Of a DNA stretch of 64,000 bases, positions 60,113 through 64,000 are shown one piece after another. Below the pieces are notes generated by a model. It saw nothing but the letters and a program-made list of their open reading frames with translations, was not told the DNA's origin and ran no database searches. Made by a program: the position numbers and the translations under genes. Every line of letters begins with the position of its first letter. The stretch's first letter is position 1. Source of the stretch: Streptomyces sp. NBC_00557 (lineage in GTDB: Bacteria > Actinomycetota > Actinomycetes > Streptomycetales > Streptomycetaceae); the NCBI RefSeq assembly GCF_036345995.1, contig NZ_CP107796.1:6758001-6822000 (forward strand), written 5' to 3'.

Positions 60113-62311
60113 CTACCCGTTGTCACCGGCCTGTTCACGGATCCTTTCGGCGATCTGCGGCGGCATCGGCTCGTGCCGGGCGTACGCGCGGTCGAACCGC
60201 GCCGTGCCGTGCGACAGCGAGCGCAGGTCGACGGCGTACCGGCCGATCTCGAACTCGGGCACCTCGGCCCGGATCAGGGTCCGCCCGGAGCCCACCTGCT
60301 CGGTGCCGAGCACCCGGCCGCGGCGGCCGGACAGGTCGCTCATCACGGCGCCCACGTAGTCGTCGCCGACCAGCACGGACACCTCGGCCACCGGCTCCAG
60401 AAGATGGATCTTCGCGCCCGCCGCGGCCTCGCGCAGCGCCAGCGCGCCCGCCGTCTGGAAGGCGGCGTCGGAGGAGTCCACCGAATGCGCCTTGCCGTCC
60501 ACCAGCGTGACCCGCACGTCCACGAGCGGATACCCGGCGGCGACGCCCTTGGCGGCCTGCGCCCGCACGCCCTTCTCCACGGACGGGATGAACTGGCGCG
60601 GCACCGCGCCGCCGACCACCTTGTCCACGAACTCGATGCCCGAGCCGCCGGGCAGCGGCTCCACCTCGATCTCGCAGATGGCGTACTGCCCGTGCCCGCC
60701 GGACTGCTTCACGTGGCGGCCGCGGCCGGTCGCCTTGTTCGCGAACGTCTCCCGCAGGGACACCTTGTGCGGCACCACGTCGACCTGGACGCCGTAGCGG
60801 CTGCGCAGCCGCTCCAGGGCGACGTCCGCGTGGGCCTCGCCCAGGCACCACAGGACCACCTGGTGGGTGTCCTGGTTCTGCTCCAGGCGCATGGTCGGGT
60901 CCTCGGCCACCAGCCGGGCCAGGCCCTGGGAGAGCTTGTCCTCGTCGGCCTTGCTGTGCGCCTGGATGGCGAGCGGCAGCAGCGGGTCGGGCATCCGCCA
61001 GGGCTCCATCAGCAGCGGGTCGTCCTTGGCGGAGAGCGTGTCCCCGGTCTCGGCCCGGCCCAGCTTGGCCACGCACACCAGGTCGCCGGCGACGGCGTGC
61101 GTCACCGGGCGCTGCTGCTTGCCGAACGGCATGGACAGCGCGCCGACCTTCTCGTCGACGTCGTGGTCCTCGTGACCGCGGTCGGCGAGCCCGTGACCGG
61201 AGATGTGCACCGTCTGGTCGGGTCGCAGGGTGCCGGAGAAGACACGGACCAGCGAGATCCGGCCGACGTAGGGGTCGGAGGACGTCTTGACCACCTCGGC
61301 GACCAGCGGACCGTCGATGTCGCACGGCTTGAGCTCGCGCGGCTTGCCGTCGACGGTCGTGACCTCGGGCAGCGGGTGCTCGAACGGCGTCGGGAACCCG
61401 CGGGTGATCAGCTCCAGCAGCTCCACCGTGCCGAGTCCCTGCTTGGCGCCCTCGGGCGCGGGGGCGGCCGCCAGGACGGGGAAGAACGAGCCGCGCGCCA
61501 CGGCCCGCTCCAGGTCCTGGATCAGCGTCTTGACGTCGACCTCCTCGCCGCCGAGGTAGCGGTCCATGAGGGTCTCGTCCTCGCTCTCGGCGATGATGCC
61601 CTCGATGAGCCGGTTACGGGCCTCCTCGATGTCCGGCACCTGGTCCTCGCCGGGGTCGGACTCCTCGCGCTTCCCGGCCGAGTAGTCGAACAGCTTCTGC
61701 GTGAGCAGCCCGACCAGCCCGGTCACGGGCGCGTGCCCGTCGGGGCCCTCCGGGCCGCGCAGCGGCAGATACAGCGGCAGCACCGCGTCGGGGTCGTCCC
61801 CGCCGAATGCCTCGGCGCAGATCCGGGTCATCTCCTCGAAGTCCGCGCGCGCGGCCTCCAGGTGCGTGATCACGATCGCGCGCGGCATGCCGACGGCCGC
61901 GCACTCCTCCCACACCATCCGGGTGGAGCCGTCCACGCCGTCCGAGGCCGAGACGACGAAGAGGGCCGCGTCCGCGGCGCGCAGACCGGCCCTGAGCTCA
62001 CCGACGAAGTCGGCGTATCCGGGGGTGTCCAGCAGGTTGATCTTGATGCCGTCCCATTCGACCGGCACCAGGGAGAGCTGTACCGAGCGCTGCTGCCGGT
62101 GCTCGATCTCGTCGTAGTCCGAGACGGTGCCGCCGTCCTCCTTGCGGCCCGCCCGGTTCACCGCCCCCGTCGTCAGCGCGAGGGCCTCCACCAGAGTCGT
62201 CTTGCCCGAACCGGAGTGGCCGACCAGCACCACGTTCCGTACGGACGCGGGCTGGTCGGCCTCCAGAGCCCTGCCGGCGGCTCCGGGGTGTGTCTGAGTC
62301 TTGTCGCCCAT
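60113..62311 (-). CDS. EF-G-like translational GTPase paralogue (FusA2 type)
   Basis: A 732-residue EF-G paralogue. G1 is VGHSGSGKTTLVEAL, G3 is LLDTPGYADFVGELRAGL. The G4 region reads VITHLEAARADFEEM in place of NKxD, so nucleotide specificity may differ. Domains II-V follow (KTSSDPYVGRISLVRVFSGT, GPRRQ-like PRQFIPSVEKGVRAQAAKG, GRRGRVLGTEQVGSG). These paralogues in actinobacteria are not the main elongation factor. ATG 62311 is used; ATG 62356 is possible. Confidence 0.87.
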   Translation of the reverse strand: MGDKTQTHPGAAGRALEADQPASVRNVVLVGHSGSGKTTLVEALALTTGAVNRAGRKEDGGTVSDYDEIEHRQQRSVQLSLVPVEWDGIKINLLDTPGYADFVGELRAGLRAADAALFVVSASDGVDGSTRMVWEECAAVGMPRAIVITHLEAARADFEEMTRICAEAFGGDDPDAVLPLYLPLRGPEGPDGHAPVTGLVGLLTQKLFDYSAGKREESDPGEDQVPDIEEARNRLIEGIIAESEDETLMDRYLGGEEVDVKTLIQDLERAVARGSFFPVLAAAPAPEGAKQGLGTVELLELITRGFPTPFEHPLPEVTTVDGKPRELKPCDIDGPLVAEVVKTSSDPYVGRISLVRVFSGTLRPDQTVHISGHGLADRGHEDHDVDEKVGALSMPFGKQQRPVTHAVAGDLVCVAKLGRAETGDTLSAKDDPLLMEPWRMPDPLLPLAIQAHSKADEDKLSQGLARLVAEDPTMRLEQNQDTHQVVLWCLGEAHADVALERLRSRYGVQVDVVPHKVSLRETFANKATGRGRHVKQSGGHGQYAICEIEVEPLPGGSGIEFVDKVVGGAVPRQFIPSVEKGVRAQAAKGVAAGYPLVDVRVTLVDGKAHSVDSSDAAFQTAGALALREAAAGAKIHLLEPVAEVSVLVGDDYVGAVMSDLSGRRGRVLGTEQVGSGRTLIRAEVPEFEIGRYAVDLRSLSHGTARFDRAYARHEPMPPQIAERIREQAGDNG

Positions 62312-62607
62312 GATCCTGCCTCCCGTGCACGGTGAGGTCACTGTGGGCGCGGACACGCGGGACCCGCGTGCACTGGCGGCTCCGGCGACGCCCGCGGTTA
62401 TTCGAGCTTTCCACTCCCGTCACGCTGCGTCCATACGAACGACAGCCGCGGCCCAGCGGCGGCCCTCCGTGCGCCCCGCGCACGGCGGCGCGCACCGGTC
62501 CGCGCGACCGGCTGCGGGTGCCCGCCCGCCACGCACACGCGCGCGTGGCTACGATGGGCCAGCCGGAGGCCACCAGGGGCCACGGCGACACGACCGTCGG
62601 GAAGGCC

Positions 62608-63270
62608 ATGCTGAACAAGTACGCGCGTGCATTCTTCACGCGTGTCCTCACACCGTTCGCCGCGTTTCTCATCCGCCGGGGCGTCAGCCCCGACACGGTC
62701 ACCCTCATCGGCACGGCCGGTGTGGTCGCGGGAGCGCTGGTCTTCTACCCCCAGGGCGCGTTCTTCTGGGGCACGGTCGTGATCACCCTGTTCGTCTTCT
62801 CCGACCTGGTCGACGGCAACATGGCCCGCCAGCTGGGCCGTTCCAGCCGCTGGGGAGCCTTCCTGGACTCCACCCTCGACCGGGTCGCGGACGGCGCCAT
62901 CTTCGGCGGCTTCGCCCTCTGGTACGCGGGCCACGGGAACGACAACGTCCTGTGCGCCGTGTCGATCTTCTGTCTCGCGAGCGGGCAGGTGGTGTCGTAC
63001 ACCAAGGCGCGCGGCGAGTCCATCGGGCTGCCGGTCGCCGTCAACGGCCTCGTGGAGCGCGCCGAGCGGCTGGTGATCTCGCTGGTCGCGGCCGGTTTCG
63101 CGGGCCTGCACGCGTTCGGCGTGCCGGGCATCCAATGGCTGCTGCCGATCGCGCTGTGGATCGTCGCCGCCGGCAGCCTGGTCACGCTGGTCCAGCGCGT
63201 CGTCACCGTCCGCCGCGAGTCCGCCGAGGCGGAGGCGGCGGCCCAGCACGGCGCCGAGGCGGCGAAGTGA
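62608..63270 (+). CDS. pgsA: CDP-alcohol phosphatidyltransferase, phosphatidylinositol phosphate synthase-like
   Basis: A 220-residue membrane enzyme. The CDP-alcohol motif is DLVDGNMARQLGRSSRWGAF followed by LDSTLD, giving D-x2-DG-x2-AR-x8-G-x3-D-x3-D. In actinobacteria this joins CDP-diacylglycerol to inositol phosphate for phosphatidylinositol and mannosides. About six helices. ATG 62608 (MLNKYARAFFTRVLTPFAAF) is used. The stop overlaps the acyltransferase start (GTGA), forming the start of the lipid cluster. Confidence 0.9.
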   Translation: MLNKYARAFFTRVLTPFAAFLIRRGVSPDTVTLIGTAGVVAGALVFYPQGAFFWGTVVITLFVFSDLVDGNMARQLGRSSRWGAFLDSTLDRVADGAIFGGFALWYAGHGNDNVLCAVSIFCLASGQVVSYTKARGESIGLPVAVNGLVERAERLVISLVAAGFAGLHAFGVPGIQWLLPIALWIVAAGSLVTLVQRVVTVRRESAEAEAAAQHGAEAAK

Positions 63271-64000
63271 GCGCCGGCGAACGGCTCACCGACGCGCTGT
63301 ACGGGCTCGGCTGGAGCACCGTCAAGAAGCTCCCCGAACCCGTCGCGGTCCGCCTCGGGCAGACCATCGCCGACCTCGCCTGGAAACAGCGCGGCAAGGG
63401 CGTACAGCGCCTGGAGTCCAACTACGCGCGCGTGCTGCCCGACGCCGGCCCCGAGCGCCTGCGCGAGCTGTCCCGCGCGGGTATGCGCTCCTACCTGCGC
63501 TACTGGATGGAGTCCTTCCGGCTGCCGGCCTGGAGCCGGGAACGCGTGAAGTCGGGCTTCGACCCCAAGGACCTGCACTTCCTCACCGACGGGCTGGCCG
63601 CCGGCAAGGGGGTGGTCCTGGCCCTGCCGCACATGGCCAACTACGACCTCGCCGGCGCCTGGGTCACCACCGCGCTGGAGACGCCCTTCACGACGGTCGC
63701 CGAGCGGCTGAAGCCCGAGACGCTGTACGACCGCTTCGTCGCCTACCGGGAGGGCCTCGGCATGGAGGTCCTGCCGCACAGCGGCGGCTCCGCGTTCGGC
63801 ACCCTGGCCCGCAGGCTGCGCGACGGCGGCCTGGTCTGCCTGGTCGCCGACCGCGACCTGTCCGCCTCCGGCGTCGAGGTCGAGTTCTTCGGCGAGCGGA
63901 CCCGGATGCCCGCGGGGCCGGCCCTGCTCGCCCAGCAGACCGGAGCGCTGCTGCTGCCGGTCACCCTCTGGTACGACGGCTCGCCCGTCATGCAGGGCCG
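63267..64000 (+). CDS. LpxL/PatA-type phosphatidylinositol mannoside acyltransferase (cut by window edge)
   Basis: The first 244 codons from GTG 63267 are present; the frame is open at 64000. The N-terminus SAGERLTDALYGLGWSTVKK and the SYLRYWMESFRLPAWSRERV segment match HtrB/PatA lauroyl-type acyltransferases. The catalytic H-x4-D motif is HMANYDLAGAWVTT, and CLVADRDLSASGVEVEFFGE follows. It likely acylates a mannose of PIM. It overlaps pgsA by 4 bases. Confidence 0.88.
   Translation, partial: MSAGERLTDALYGLGWSTVKKLPEPVAVRLGQTIADLAWKQRGKGVQRLESNYARVLPDAGPERLRELSRAGMRSYLRYWMESFRLPAWSRERVKSGFDPKDLHFLTDGLAAGKGVVLALPHMANYDLAGAWVTTALETPFTTVAERLKPETLYDRFVAYREGLGMEVLPHSGGSAFGTLARRLRDGGLVCLVADRDLSASGVEVEFFGERTRMPAGPALLAQQTGALLLPVTLWYDGSPVMQG

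Overview
The window is a contiguous stretch of a Streptomyces chromosome. The evidence is very high G+C with strong third-position GC bias, GTG and TTG starts, leaderless-looking promoters, an SsgB sporulation protein, MerR/TetR-style short intergenic operators, phosphatidylinositol-type lipid genes and arginine genes in the order seen in this genus. From memory, the order argD-argR ... argH ... glpQ ... metNIQ ... cobalamin genes ... ssgB ... thrS ... pgsA matches the S. coelicolor SCO1577 to SCO1526 interval read backwards, with local insertions. This recall was not checked against a database.

Layout. 1-2.4 kb: the end of argD, argR, then an ECF sigma/anti-sigma pair. 2.4-10.4 kb (minus strand): an apparent eight-gene operon with two haem/flavin transmembrane reductases, two FMN-binding (SGAT-motif) proteins, a protein FMN transferase (ApbE), a 58-residue histidine-rich miniprotein, an ABC exporter and an unusual protein kinase. 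A divergent two-component system (10.6-12.8 kb) faces it across a region with repeated TCAGAG boxes. 12.8-19.1 kb: L,D-transpeptidase-like protein, PPOX protein, argH behind a candidate ARG box, aldo/keto reductase, and a TetR-MFS pair with a clear palindromic operator. 19.1-24.2 kb: acyltransferase, a Tat-exported glycerophosphodiesterase with a PHO-box-like upstream region, a small sigma-like protein, GNAT, two small membrane proteins and a HAD phosphatase.

24.3-27.3 kb: methionine-type ABC importer (metN-metI-metQ) preceded by a 33-codon cysteine-rich leader peptide, a probable sulfur-amino-acid attenuator. 28.1-35.3 kb: cobalamin genes cobL, a 1386-residue BluB-CobT fusion with an approximately 800-residue disordered N-terminus, and a CysG-type siroheme/precorrin-2 enzyme. 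35.4-37.3 kb: SpoU methyltransferase whose stop codon lies in the terminal repeat of an intact IS982-family element, abutting a 140-bp MITE-like repeat. 37.3-41.2 kb: Ser/Thr kinase, small membrane protein, phosphotransferase, zinc-ribbon protein.

41.3-41.8 kb: five minus-strand tRNA genes (Gly, Cys, three Val-GAC). 41.9-48.4 kb: pabB-pabC, tandem-GNAT protein, DsbA-like protein, small membrane proteins, CGNR zinc-finger regulator, ssgB and a PGPGW membrane protein. 48.4-52.8 kb: two identical tRNA-Val(CAC) genes flanking a decayed segment with a 46-bp degenerate minisatellite, an epoxide-hydrolase-like protein, a frameshifted sugar-binding lipoprotein pseudogene and a 5'-truncated membrane protein. 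52.8-64 kb: DEDDh exonuclease, DUF4365 nuclease-fold protein with a coupled partner, thrS, HIT hydrolase, a large membrane protein, an EF-G paralogue, and the start of the phosphatidylinositol mannoside lipid cluster (pgsA, acyltransferase).

The most interesting parts are the extracytoplasmic flavin electron-transfer operon, the cysteine-rich leader before metN, the BluB-CobT fusion and the His-rich miniprotein. All functions are inferred from sequence motifs read by eye; no searches were run.
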